A DNA stretch of 64,000 bases from Paracoccus pantotrophus (GCF_008824185.1 NZ_CP044424.1:35950-99949); one strand, 5' to 3'; positions 42,367-50,829 are shown, counted from the first letter of the stretch. Notes: a model not told the origin generated them from the sequence alone. Program-made: numbers and translations.

Positions 42367-43800
42367 ATGTTCCACGACACCCCGATGAAGCCGGGCGCTT
42401 TGGTCGCACCCTTGAACCTTGCCGCCATCTGCACCGCCCGCGACGCAGCCCTTGCCCGGATAGAGGAAGGCGCGGCCGCGTTGCGCGCCGCCTTCGATCT
42501 GACGCAGGAAGCCGCCCAAACCGCCAAGGGCGCGCATGGAGGCTGGCACTCGCCCCGCACCGACCGGGGCGAGGAATCGGCACGGGACCGGCTATTCCCC
42601 GCCCGGTTCGATCCTGCCGAAAGCATCGAGGCGTTTCGGCGCGACCTCGATGCCGCGATCTGGACCCGGCTTCTCGAAGAATCCGGCCTGCGCAAGATCA
42701 TGGATGCCAAGGAACGCGATGATCTGGACGCGGCCATGCAGGGCGACGTGCCGCCGGCCACGATGGACAACATCACCGCCACCATCGAGCGGCTGATGGG
42801 CGATGCCGGCATGATCTGGCGGCGCGGGGTCGCCCGGACCTTCAGCCAACTGGACCGGCGGTTCCGCAGCCATGACGGATTCAAAATCGGATCGCGCATC
42901 ATCCTGACGCGGGTGTTCAACGAATGGGGCGGCTTTACCTACGGTGAAATCCGCCAGGTTCTCTATGACATCGAGCGCGCCTTCTCGATCCTGGACGGCC
43001 AATCCGACCGTGCCGGCGAACTGGAGCGCGCGATCAGCATAGCCCGCCGCAACACCATCGGCCCGCGCCAGGACGAGATCGAGACCACCTATTTCAAGGT
43101 GCGCTGCTTCAAGAACGGCAATGCCCATCTATGGATGGTCAATGACGAGCTGGTGCGGAAGGTCAACAAGACGCTGGCCGAATACTATGGCGAGGTTCTG
43201 GCCGATGCAGCCCCGAGGCAAGACCGCCCCGAGGATTACCGCCCCACGTCAACCGCCGTCGCCCGCGTCCTGGCCTTCTATCCGACCCCGGCCGAGGCCG
43301 TCGCCGTCTTGCTGGACGGGCTCGATCTGCGGGAAGGCCAGCGCGTGCTTGAACCCGAGGCCGGTATCGGCAACATCGTGCGCGAGCTGCTGAAGCGCCC
43401 CGTCAGCGTCGATGCCGTCGAAATCCATCCCGGCCGGGCCGATGTGCTGCGCGGCATTGCCTCGGACCGGCTCCAGGTCAGCTGCGCCAATTTCCTTCAG
43501 ACGAAGCCGCAGCCCGTCTATGACGCCGTGCTGATGAACCCGCCCTTCGCCGGCACCCACTGGATGAACCACGTTCGCCATGCCTTCGACTTCCTGAAAC
43601 CGGGCGGCGAGCTGCGCGCCATCCTGCCCGCCTCGGCCGAGGTCAACGAAACGCCGGCGCACCAGAAATTCCGGGCATGGGCCGAAACCTTCAGCCCAGG
43701 ATGGCGCGGCATGTGGCGGGATCTTCCCGCCGAGTCCTTTGCCGAGGTGGGCGTGCGGATCAACACGGTTGTCTTGACGCTGCGCAAGCCGAACCGATAG
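42367..43800 (+). CDS. Orphan DNA methyltransferase-like protein (DUF4942 + MTase)
   Basis: 477 residues from ATG 42367 (MFHDTPMKPG); a GTG 12 bases earlier lies inside a hairpin. The N-terminal half is DUF4942 (DRRFRSHDGFKIGSRIILTR, NGNAHLWMVNDELVRKVN). The C-terminal half is a Rossmann methyltransferase: LAFYPTPAEAV, VLEPEAGIGNIVRELL (AdoMet loop), VDAVEIHPGRADVLR and catalytic AVLMNPPFAG of the N6-adenine type. No cognate nuclease beside it, so it is an orphan that may mask plasmid DNA from host restriction. A strong terminator follows. Confidence 0.88.
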   Translation: MFHDTPMKPGALVAPLNLAAICTARDAALARIEEGAAALRAAFDLTQEAAQTAKGAHGGWHSPRTDRGEESARDRLFPARFDPAESIEAFRRDLDAAIWTRLLEESGLRKIMDAKERDDLDAAMQGDVPPATMDNITATIERLMGDAGMIWRRGVARTFSQLDRRFRSHDGFKIGSRIILTRVFNEWGGFTYGEIRQVLYDIERAFSILDGQSDRAGELERAISIARRNTIGPRQDEIETTYFKVRCFKNGNAHLWMVNDELVRKVNKTLAEYYGEVLADAAPRQDRPEDYRPTSTAVARVLAFYPTPAEAVAVLLDGLDLREGQRVLEPEAGIGNIVRELLKRPVSVDAVEIHPGRADVLRGIASDRLQVSCANFLQTKPQPVYDAVLMNPPFAGTHWMNHVRHAFDFLKPGGELRAILPASAEVNETPAHQKFRAWAETFSPGWRGMWRDLPAESFAEVGVRINTVVLTLRKPNR

Positions 43801-43846
43801 CGTGAGCTACCTAACGCTTCTTCCTCTTTTGCGATGAGGAACACTT

Positions 43847-43876
43847 GCCCCCGCTTCGGCGGGGGCCTTTCTTTTC
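43847..43876 (+). terminator. Rho-independent terminator of the methyltransferase gene
   Basis: GCCCCCG-CTTC-GGCGGGGGC hairpin followed by CTTTCTTTT, 46 bp after the stop codon at 43800. Confidence 0.85.
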
Positions 43877-43917
43877 CCTGCCCTGCAACCGCGGCGACCT
43901 GGCCGGATGCAGAGCGG

Positions 43918-44118
43918 CGCGAGCAGGCGGCGAGCGAGACCCCAGGTATCGAGCGACCCGCCTGCGGGAAGCTGGGCAGAAGGTTCGTCGGAGATCCCGG
44001 CTGGCGCCGGCATCCGGTTGATCCAGGAGCCGCCCGGGGGGATCGACGCGGGCCAGGCCCGCGCTCACCCCCCGGCCGACGCCTTTTCCTTTTCCTTTTC
44101 CTTTTCCTTTTGTCCGCC
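43918..44118 (+). repeat. Left arm of a ~200-bp inverted repeat
   Basis: 201 bp nearly identical to the reverse complement of 45541-45729. It ends in five tandem CCTTTT units followed by GTCCGCC; the right arm has three units, the first with one change, which accounts for the 12-bp length difference. The arms enclose about 1.4 kb with two genes. No ribosome site or conserved protein supports coding in the arm itself. Confidence 0.85.
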
Positions 44119-44341
44119 CAGCACCCGCCTGCCGGCCGGTCAATGGGCAAGCGCCGCGCGTGCCGCGCGTCGTCGTCCAGCCGGGCCGTGTCCTCGGCGC
44201 TGCGCGCCTGCGGGCCGCACCACCCCGGCCTCCCGACCCTTGACAGTCCGCCAGTCGGCCGCGGGCAGGGCTGCGCCCTCCCCGCTTCGCTCCGGAAATC
44301 CTCGGGGCAGGGGGCCGCGCCTCAGGGCGCGGCCATGTCGA
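44119..44341. other. GC-rich gap with a 9-bp stem hairpin
   Basis: No gene seen. At 44313-44334 GGCCGCGCC-TCAG-GGCGCGGCC forms a strong hairpin 8 bp after the stop of the minus-strand gene 44342-44983; it lacks a T run, so its action as a terminator is uncertain. Confidence 0.5.
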
Positions 44342-44983
44342 TCAGGCACGGCGCTGGATGGCTTCCAGAATGCGCTCACGCAGATCGGTCAGGGGGTGGG
44401 CGTCTGCATCGTCCGCCCGGGCGGCCGGGTCGTCCTGATCGGGCACTTCGTCAAGTATGCGCTGGCCGATGATCTCGGGCAGATCGGCCAGCCGAGTGTT
44501 GGCATAGGCTTTTCCGGCGTCCCGATATTCGACCAGATGGCCGGTAAGCTCGACCAGACGGGCCAGAATTTCGCCTTCCTCTCCCGCCTCGCAATCGTGG
44601 ACCAGAAGCCATTCCCGCGCCTCGGCATGAAAACCATAGACGGACCAGAACGCTTGTTCGCCCGGCTCGCAAACCTCGAAACAGGTGCATTCGGGATCAT
44701 CGGACTCGTTGCGGACCGGCGAGATGCGGAAGCCCGTGAAGTCGAAAGGGCTGTCTCCCTTGCAAAGCCCGTTGAAACGGGTCGCAAGGGCAGCTTCGTC
44801 GATGCGCTGCCCGGCGCGGCGATACTGGACGGCGCTGATCCATTTGCCTTCTCTGCTCGCCATCTCGTGGAGTTGGTCGAGGGTGAAGGTGCCGAGATAT
44901 TCGGCGGTCAGGTCGAATGCGGCCCAGAGGTTGAGCCAGCGGCCTTCGCCGCGGGTCAGGTCGGGATAATTGCGCAAGGTCAT
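44342..44983 (-). CDS. Hypothetical acidic protein of plasmid leading-region type
   Basis: 213 residues, strongly acidic, beginning MTLRNYPDLTRGEGRWLNLW. Soluble, with Cys in NGLCKGDSP, DDPECTCFEVCEPGE and LVHDCEAGEE that could bind a metal. No family recognised. It follows the 84-residue gene after 13 bp and lies between the arms of the 200-bp inverted repeat. Acidic DNA mimics are common among antirestriction proteins, but that role is only a guess. Confidence 0.7.
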   Translation of the reverse strand: MTLRNYPDLTRGEGRWLNLWAAFDLTAEYLGTFTLDQLHEMASREGKWISAVQYRRAGQRIDEAALATRFNGLCKGDSPFDFTGFRISPVRNESDDPECTCFEVCEPGEQAFWSVYGFHAEAREWLLVHDCEAGEEGEILARLVELTGHLVEYRDAGKAYANTRLADLPEIIGQRILDEVPDQDDPAARADDADAHPLTDLRERILEAIQRRA

Positions 44984-44996
44984 GCTCTGCCCTCCC

Positions 44997-45251
44997 TCAC
45001 TGGCTCAAGTCGCGGCAGCGTTGCGGATCTTCGTAGCGGATGACGGGCTCGCCATCATGGGTGTAGGCGCCCCAGAACGGGCCATAGAGGCCGGCGATCT
45101 TGGGCTGGCCTTGCAGTTCCTCGCGCTGGCGGGGGTTTTCGTTGTAGCCTTGGATTTCAAGGCCCATCTCATCGAGCCATTCGTCCAGATCATCTGGCCG
45201 GAAGGTGACGGGTCCGTCCTCGATCGTCATGGAAATCTCATAAACAGCCAT
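44997..45251 (-). CDS. Small acidic hypothetical protein behind the shared leader
   Basis: 84 residues from ATG 45251 (MAVYEISMTIEDGPVTFRPD), ending DPQRCRDLSQ. The longer open frame to 45629 is a shadow of the inverted repeat. GGAAAGGATGCCGCT precedes the start. Acidic and rich in aromatic residues (GLYGPFWGAYTHDGE). No family recognised. Its 5' leader is nearly the same as that of the ArdC-like gene, so both are probably expressed at the same time. Confidence 0.7.
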   Translation of the reverse strand: MAVYEISMTIEDGPVTFRPDDLDEWLDEMGLEIQGYNENPRQREELQGQPKIAGLYGPFWGAYTHDGEPVIRYEDPQRCRDLSQ

Positions 45252-45264
45252 AGCGGCATCCTTT

Positions 45265-45353
45265 CCTTTTGCGATGGCGGCGGGGTCTTGGTGCCCCTGT
45301 CCGCGATGGGCTGCGCCTCGGCCGGTCTGACCTGCCGGAAACGCATGTTTCCG
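45265..45353 (-). promoter_or_regulatory. Shared hairpin leader, copy 2
   Basis: The 46-bp block 45265-45310 repeats 42275-42320 with one change. Beyond it the related segment CAGGTCAGACCGG is followed by a hairpin with arms CCGGAAAC/GTTTCCGG (45334-45353). The stem sequence differs from that of copy 1 while pairing is kept, which argues that the structure matters. Confidence 0.55.
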
Positions 45354-45434
45354 GCGGAACAGAGTGGGTGAGGGCGAAGCCCGGCCCACGGGCCGGATCG
45401 GCAAAGTCATAGCCACCCCCGAGGGGGGCTTGTC

Positions 45435-45505
45435 GCCGTGACGGGCTTGGAAACCGTCATTTTCGACGCAGGAGAAAATTACGGAGGGTCCGAGCCCGTC
45501 ACGGC
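45435..45505. repeat. 71-bp long imperfect hairpin
   Basis: GCCGTGACGGGCTTGG pairs with CCGAGCCCGTCACGGC (15 of 16), and inside it CCGTCATTTTC pairs with GAAAATTACGG (10 of 11), leaving a 9-base loop. It lies about 180 bp upstream of the 84-residue gene and just inside the right arm of the big inverted repeat. It could fold in single-stranded DNA. Confidence 0.7.
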
Positions 45506-45540
45506 GATGGCGTCTATTGACTTTGCAGAGCCGGCCTGTT

Positions 45541-45729
45541 GGCGGACAAAAGGAAAAGGAAATGGCGTCGGCCGGGGGGTGAGCGCGGGCCTGGCCCGCG
45601 TCGATCCCCCCGGGCGGCTCCTGGATCAACCGGATGCCGGCGCCAGCCGGGATCTCCGACGAACCTTCTGCCCAGCTTCCCGCAGGCGGGTCGCTCGATA
45701 CCTGGGGTCTCGCTCGCCGCCTGCTCGCG
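45541..45729 (-). repeat. Right arm of the ~200-bp inverted repeat
   Basis: 189 bp, reverse complement of 43918-44118 apart from two missing hexamers and one change in the CCTTTT tract. It ends at CTGCTCGCG, where the two copies diverge. Confidence 0.85.
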
Positions 45730-45782
45730 TCCGGCCGCCAGGCCGGACTAGAACGCGGTGCCCGCTTGCGGGCAGACGCCCA

Positions 45783-45839
45783 TTATTTCTTTCTGTGCTG
45801 CATAGCCTCGTAGATCAGGCAGATACCAACGAACATCAT
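45783..45839 (-). CDS. Possible 18-residue membrane micropeptide
   Basis: MMFVGICLIYEAMQHRKK, preceded by AGGAGCGACG. A hydrophobic stretch followed by a basic tail could insert in the membrane. It is too short for certainty and may be chance. Confidence 0.2.
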   Translation of the reverse strand: MMFVGICLIYEAMQHRKK

Positions 45840-45867
45840 CGTCGCTCCTGCGCCATATCCTCGCGCC

Positions 45868-46065
45868 TTAGTTGGAAGTAGCGTTAATCGCCGCGACAGC
45901 TTCCTCAATGCTCTCTTTGACGATGAAGGCTGCATAGTTCGCACCATTGGAAGTTTCCCGGCCCGTGGTCACAATTTTTGTCGCCCCATTCTGATCAGGT
46001 TGGACCGCGATGATATGTTGCCGCGCGATGTAAATAGGGTAATTACCTTGTGTGAACTTGATCAT
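45868..46065 (-). CDS. Small hypothetical protein
   Basis: 65 residues, MIKFTQGNYPIYIARQHIIA then VQPDQNGATKIVTTGRETSN, ending VKESIEEAVAAINATSN. Predicted beta-rich with a terminal helix, somewhat like FlbD-type single-domain proteins, but not closely. AAAGG lies upstream. Its last codons are part of a 15-bp direct repeat shared with the 38-residue gene upstream. Confidence 0.55.
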   Translation of the reverse strand: MIKFTQGNYPIYIARQHIIAVQPDQNGATKIVTTGRETSNGANYAAFIVKESIEEAVAAINATSN

Positions 46066-46105
46066 GTCGAACCTTTTTGAAATGTGTTTACTTGACGCTC
46101 ACTCT

Positions 46106-46222
46106 TCAGTGGCGCCTTAGTTGGAACCTCGCAGGCCAGTCAACCGCTGCGATGTCCCGCAGGACGGGCATGAAGGCATAGGCGGCGACGCTGGCGATGC
46201 CGAGACGGAAGATCAGACCCAT
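46106..46222 (-). CDS. 38-residue membrane peptide
   Basis: MGLIFRLGIASVAAYAFMPV followed by LRDIAAVDWPARFQLRRH. A strong AAGGAGG lies 6 bases before the ATG, which supports translation. One hydrophobic segment and a basic C-terminus. Lies after the ISL3 transposase gene on the same strand. Function unknown. Confidence 0.45.
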   Translation of the reverse strand: MGLIFRLGIASVAAYAFMPVLRDIAAVDWPARFQLRRH

Positions 46223-46280
46223 ATCATCCTCCTTACAAAGGTAGGCTTTTTGCAGAATGAGGTTGGAATCGGGAGGTCTG

Positions 46281-47585
46281 TCAGTCCAGTCCGCCTGATT
46301 CCGCAATCTCGACCAAGGTTGGAATGTGGGGACCGTACTCGACTTGCTGAGAGACCCCCGTGGTTGGAATCGTAGCCTTTCCTGCTGCATCTACGCGAAC
46401 GCCAGAGCCCACTTTTCGGGCGTACTTCGCGTAGAGCGTCTTGGCCCGGATGATTTCGTAGCTGTAGCCTCTGCCTAGCCTGTTGGCGATCTTGATCAAG
46501 CCATTCAGGCTCTCGGTATAGGCATTGGTGATCTGAACCGGCGAATCCCAGTAAGCGAAGATGTCCTCATAATGGTTGTGGACGGTCTTCGCCAGTGTCT
46601 TGAACCCCTCCATTCCTTTCGCTGGCAGCACGTTCTCCCAAGCCTCGAAGGCTCGCATTGCCGAGCCTTTGTCGGGATCGTCATAGATCCGGTAGAACGC
46701 TTCCTTAAAGTCGTACGCCACCGCCAATTCCGGAATGTGTTTGCGGACTTCGTGTAGCGCTTCCTGCTCGGCTGGCGTGAGGGAAGATGGGCGTTTCAGG
46801 GTGAGCCACCGGATCGACTTCTTCACAAACACCCGTTCTCGCTTCGATAGCGCGGCCTGGTACTTCTTGCGCTCCTCGTCCAGCGCATTCGATGCTTTCT
46901 CGACGACGTGAAACTTGTCGATGACCAGCCGGGCGTTGGGCAGGAAGGCGCCAAACGATTTCTTGAAGGGGCGCCACATATCGGTACACACCCACTCAAC
47001 CCGCTCACGGTCGGGCAGCTTCTCGAAGTAGGGTTTCAGGTGCTCCTGAGTCCGCTCCTCCAGCATGTCAAAGACGTTGTTGGTCGCCAGATTGGTAATG
47101 ACGCAGCGGTATCCGCCGGCCAGATTCACCTCGTCGATTCCCATGATGACCGGGGTCTCGTAGCGGACGGTTCGCTCCAGTTCCTCGATCAAGTCATGCG
47201 CAATGTTCTTGATCGTGTTGACGGCAAGACCCGTCTGCTGCGCCATGCTGTGAAACGTCGTCGAGAGGCAACGTTCGCGTATGGCATCGACCAGACGCCG
47301 CGTGGCACGCCGCCGCTCATCCACGAAGGAAAGCTCCGGGAGCGTCATTTTCCCGCAGGCATCACAGCGGTAGCGCGGCCGAACGATCTCAAGCCGGGTC
47401 GGCTGCATCTGCAATGGCGTATCGGCGAAGATACTGGTGCGTTTGCCGTGCCGGTACATGGGGCGAGCACATTCCGGGCACTTCGGCGGACTCCCATCGA
47501 CCGCGTTGGCGACGACGGTGATCACACCATCTTCGCAGCGCAGGTCCGCTGGCTCGACGCCGGAGAGATTGAGCAGGTCAAGCAC
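46281..47585 (-). CDS. ISL3-family transposase
   Basis: 434-residue DDE transposase. The N-terminal zinc region has CPECARPMYRHGKR and YRCDACGKMTLPE. The catalytic core has IMGIDEVNLAGGYRCVI (first Asp), LVIDKFHVVEKASNALDEER (second Asp) and the Glu in ITNAYTESLNGLIKIANRLG with RGYSYEIIRAKTLYAKYARK. Complete, so possibly active. It starts at GTG 47585, overlapping the hsdR stop by 8 bp; no left-end inverted repeat is visible between them. Confidence 0.93.
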   Translation of the reverse strand: MLDLLNLSGVEPADLRCEDGVITVVANAVDGSPPKCPECARPMYRHGKRTSIFADTPLQMQPTRLEIVRPRYRCDACGKMTLPELSFVDERRRATRRLVDAIRERCLSTTFHSMAQQTGLAVNTIKNIAHDLIEELERTVRYETPVIMGIDEVNLAGGYRCVITNLATNNVFDMLEERTQEHLKPYFEKLPDRERVEWVCTDMWRPFKKSFGAFLPNARLVIDKFHVVEKASNALDEERKKYQAALSKRERVFVKKSIRWLTLKRPSSLTPAEQEALHEVRKHIPELAVAYDFKEAFYRIYDDPDKGSAMRAFEAWENVLPAKGMEGFKTLAKTVHNHYEDIFAYWDSPVQITNAYTESLNGLIKIANRLGRGYSYEIIRAKTLYAKYARKVGSGVRVDAAGKATIPTTGVSQQVEYGPHIPTLVEIAESGGLD

Positions 47586-50500
47586 TCGTGTCGTCCAGGT
47601 CGAGATTGCGCCGGTCGCGATCCAACTCGTAGATCAGGTCCGTGAATGCCGTCATGGCCTGTTTGTCCGCCTTCAGGAGAATCGTGGCGAGCTTCTGATG
47701 CGAGCTGAGTGCCCGGACTACCGCACTCTGCACGGCGCCGGGCAGGTTGCCCTTCATGACCTGATCGCGCGTGTTGTTCTCGATCTGCGCCATCACCACG
47801 TCGTTCTCGCGGGTGATTGCGGCGACCTGGTTGGCGAAGGCCATCTGGTCGCGTACCGGCGCTGCGTCACCAAACAGGCGGTTGAGCCGGTCGATGATCT
47901 CCCTCAGGTAGTCCGCATCGTCGCCCGTTTGGGTTCTGCCACCGGGACCAACGGGCTTGAGGGTCGGCTGATCTTCGTCCTCCGGTTTCTGATCGGGCTT
48001 GGCCTTTATGTCGAACCCGGTCAGTACCAGCCCCTTGAGATCGACATTCTCCGGGGACTCGCCATTGAGCCGCTTCTGGAGCAGCTTGGCGAAGGCGGCG
48101 AAGTTCTCCAGTTCGGGATCGCCGAAGTCGATCAGTTGCGCAACGTAGGCGTAGGTGCGACAGAAACGGCCAAGCCCGCTCTTGAAGGCCATCAGTTCGG
48201 CGACCTGATTGGCAAAGTCGCGGCGCTGGTGGTCGGCGGACTTCATGCCCGCCTCGTCGCCATTGCGATGCGCCTTCTCGTAGGCATCCTCCCAGGTGGC
48301 AACGGCATCGCGCAGCATCTTGAGGCGCTGGTTGAAGATGCGCGTCGGTCGCTCGGTCGCTGCGTACAGTGCCTTATGCTGCGGATCATGGGCCTGGGTG
48401 ATGTCGCGGATGGTCTTGAAGCGGGCCTCCTTGAACGCCGCCAAGTCGTCCGCATCGTAGAAGCCCATCCCGTCCAGCGGCTCCTTGATCTCATAGACCA
48501 CGTTGGGGTCTTGCACGTCCTCGATCTCGGCCCCCTCGTCGTACATCGAGAAGGCGCGGCGGACGTTCTCCGGGTCATTCACGAAGTCGATGATGAACAC
48601 TTCGTCCTTGCCGGGCGCCGTGCGATTGAGGCGGGCGAAGGTCTGCACGATCTCGACATCGTTGGCGATCTTCTTGTCGATATACATCGCCACCAGCTTG
48701 GGCTGGTCAAAGCCGGTCTGGAACTTGTCGGCGACTAGCATCACCCGGTATTCGGGACGGTCGAAGGCGAGGCGAAGATCCTGTCCGTTCACCTCCGGGT
48801 TCATGTTGATTTCGGTGAACTCGTCCTTCTCATCCACGATGAACACGTCGCCGGCCAGGCGCTCATCGTCCGCGTGCATCACCTGTTTGCCGGTGATCTT
48901 GCCAGAGAAGGCCACCAGCGAGCGGATACCGGCATGTTCGGGATGCTTGGCGATGTAGGCGTCAAACCCCTTTTTGTAGCGCACGGCGGCAGCCCGCGAA
49001 CTGGTCACGACCATCGCCTTGGCCTTGCCGTCCAGGAGGTGCGCCACGTTCTTGCTGAAGTGCTCGACGATGAACTGCACCTTCTGCGTGACGTTGGTCG
49101 GGTGCAGCGACATCCATTGCGCCAGCGCCTTCTTGGCCTGCTTGCTGCTGACCCGCTTCTTGTCTTCGATCTGCTTGCCGAGATTGAAGGCCGTCTTGTA
49201 GGGCACGTAGCCCTTCAGCACATCGAGAATGAAGTTCTCCTCGATGGCCTGCCGCATCGAATAGCGGTGGAAGGCGCCGGGCATGTTGGTCTTCGAGGCC
49301 GGGCGCATTGGGTCGGGCCGGCGACCGAAGAGCATGAAGGTCGAGTGCTTCGGGGTGCCGGTGAAGGCAAAGTTGCTGATGTTCCTGGGGCGCACACGGG
49401 ACTGCTGAAGCTTCTCCAGCAATTCCTCCACGGTCAGTTCACCCATGCCGCCGGAGAGGGAGAGCGTCGCCTGAAGCTTGGTCGCCGTCGATCCGGTCTG
49501 CGAGGCGTGGGCCTCGTCGATGATGACCGCGAAGTTCTTGTCCTTTAGCCCCTCCTCGGTGACGATGGCCTCCATCGCGTACGGGAAGGTCTGGATCGTC
49601 ACCACGATGATCGGCGTGCCCGCCAGCAAGGCTTCAGCCAACTGCTTGCTCTTGGACTTGGACGACTTCTGCCGGTCGATGGCGGCGATCACCCCAAACT
49701 GGTGGTCGATCTGCTTGATGGCGTCCTGAAGCTGACCGTCGAGCACCGTCCGGTCGGTGACGATGATGACGCTGTTGAAGATCGGGTCGCCGTTATCCCG
49801 GCGCAGCTTCACCAGATCGTGCGCAGTCCAGGAGATGGTGCTGGTCTTGCCGGAGCCGGCGCTGTGGTCGCACAGATACTGCATGCCCGGCCCGTTGGCC
49901 TTGGCGTCCGCGATCATGGCATTCACCGCGTCCCACTGGTGGTAGCGCGGGAAGATCAGGGTCTCCTTCTTCGACCAGTTGCCTTTCAGATCGACCACAT
50001 CCTTCTTCTCGACGTAGACGAAGCTGTGGAAGATGCGCAGCCACGCATCGCGCTGACAGATCTTTTCCCAGAAATAGGCGACCGGGTACTCGCCATCCTG
50101 GCGCGGCGGATTGCCCGCATGGCCCTCGTTGCCCTGGTTGAACGGCAGGAAGAAGGTGTTCTCGCCATCGAGCTTGGTCGCCATCTGAATGTCGGAGTCC
50201 GACATGGCGAAATGCACGACCGCGCCGCGCTTGAAAGTCAGTAGCGGCTCGCGACGCTTGGTCTTTGGATCGACCGGCAGGCGGTCGGTACGGTACTGCT
50301 CCATCGCGGCGGCGGCTGACTGGGTAAAGTCAGTCTTGAGTTCGACCGTGGCGACGGGAATCCCGTTGATGAACAGCACCAAGTCAATCGCCAGCTTGCG
50401 TGTCGGGTGGTATTCGAGCTGAGGCACCACGCGCAGACGGTTTGCCGCATAGCGCTTCAGCACGGTCTCGTTGCGCTTGTCCTCGGGCGCAGCTTCCGAG

Positions 50501-50805
50501 AGATCGATGTGCCCGCAGCCGGCAATCGAGAAGCCGTTGCGCAAGACGTTGGCGGTGCCGTGATCGGCCAGCGCCTTGGCGAGCCGGTCCATCAGCACTT
50601 CGCCGGCACGCTCGCCGTTGTCCTTCTGGAGCTTGGCCCACTTTTCGCCCTGGCCGGAATCATTGAGCCAGGCGATCAAGTCGTCGAGGTACAGGGCGCG
50701 CTCGGTGTCGTAATCAACCGTATTGCCCACCAGCCAGCCCTGCTCGGCGAACTTGGTAACGATGTAGTTCTCGAAGTGCTTTTCTTGATGGGCGGTATCG
50801 CTCAT
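47578..50805 (-). CDS. hsdR: Type I restriction endonuclease subunit R
   Basis: Motor and nuclease subunit of a type I restriction enzyme, 1075 residues. The N-terminal PD-(D/E)xK nuclease core reads KLAIDLVLFINGIPVATVEL followed by KTDF. SF2 helicase motifs follow: CDHSAGSGKTSTISW (Walker A), IIVTDRTVLDGQ, VIIDEAHASQTG (DEAH), NFAFTGTPKHST (III), and MLVADKFQTGFDQPKLVAMY, FARLNRTAPGKDEVFIIDF (V-VI). Last gene of the hsdM-DUF262-hsdS-TM-hsdR operon. Its 3' end is formed in the ISL3 overlap, so the last few residues may not be original. Confidence 0.96.
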   Translation of the reverse strand: MSDTAHQEKHFENYIVTKFAEQGWLVGNTVDYDTERALYLDDLIAWLNDSGQGEKWAKLQKDNGERAGEVLMDRLAKALADHGTANVLRNGFSIAGCGHIDLSEAAPEDKRNETVLKRYAANRLRVVPQLEYHPTRKLAIDLVLFINGIPVATVELKTDFTQSAAAAMEQYRTDRLPVDPKTKRREPLLTFKRGAVVHFAMSDSDIQMATKLDGENTFFLPFNQGNEGHAGNPPRQDGEYPVAYFWEKICQRDAWLRIFHSFVYVEKKDVVDLKGNWSKKETLIFPRYHQWDAVNAMIADAKANGPGMQYLCDHSAGSGKTSTISWTAHDLVKLRRDNGDPIFNSVIIVTDRTVLDGQLQDAIKQIDHQFGVIAAIDRQKSSKSKSKQLAEALLAGTPIIVVTIQTFPYAMEAIVTEEGLKDKNFAVIIDEAHASQTGSTATKLQATLSLSGGMGELTVEELLEKLQQSRVRPRNISNFAFTGTPKHSTFMLFGRRPDPMRPASKTNMPGAFHRYSMRQAIEENFILDVLKGYVPYKTAFNLGKQIEDKKRVSSKQAKKALAQWMSLHPTNVTQKVQFIVEHFSKNVAHLLDGKAKAMVVTSSRAAAVRYKKGFDAYIAKHPEHAGIRSLVAFSGKITGKQVMHADDERLAGDVFIVDEKDEFTEINMNPEVNGQDLRLAFDRPEYRVMLVADKFQTGFDQPKLVAMYIDKKIANDVEIVQTFARLNRTAPGKDEVFIIDFVNDPENVRRAFSMYDEGAEIEDVQDPNVVYEIKEPLDGMGFYDADDLAAFKEARFKTIRDITQAHDPQHKALYAATERPTRIFNQRLKMLRDAVATWEDAYEKAHRNGDEAGMKSADHQRRDFANQVAELMAFKSGLGRFCRTYAYVAQLIDFGDPELENFAAFAKLLQKRLNGESPENVDLKGLVLTGFDIKAKPDQKPEDEDQPTLKPVGPGGRTQTGDDADYLREIIDRLNRLFGDAAPVRDQMAFANQVAAITRENDVVMAQIENNTRDQVMKGNLPGAVQSAVVRALSSHQKLATILLKADKQAMTAFTDLIYELDRDRRNLDLDDTSA

Positions 50806-50829
50806 GCCGAGTCACCGATTCAGTAGGGG

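Noticed and set aside
45435..45505. Integron attC site
   Set aside because: No GTTRRRY/RYYYAAC core triplets at the ends and no integrase gene in the window; described only as a long hairpin.
45536..45881. Plus-strand frames (70 and 147 codons) over the right inverted-repeat arm
   Set aside because: The same peptide appears antisense in the left arm because the DNA is repeated; no start site or domain.
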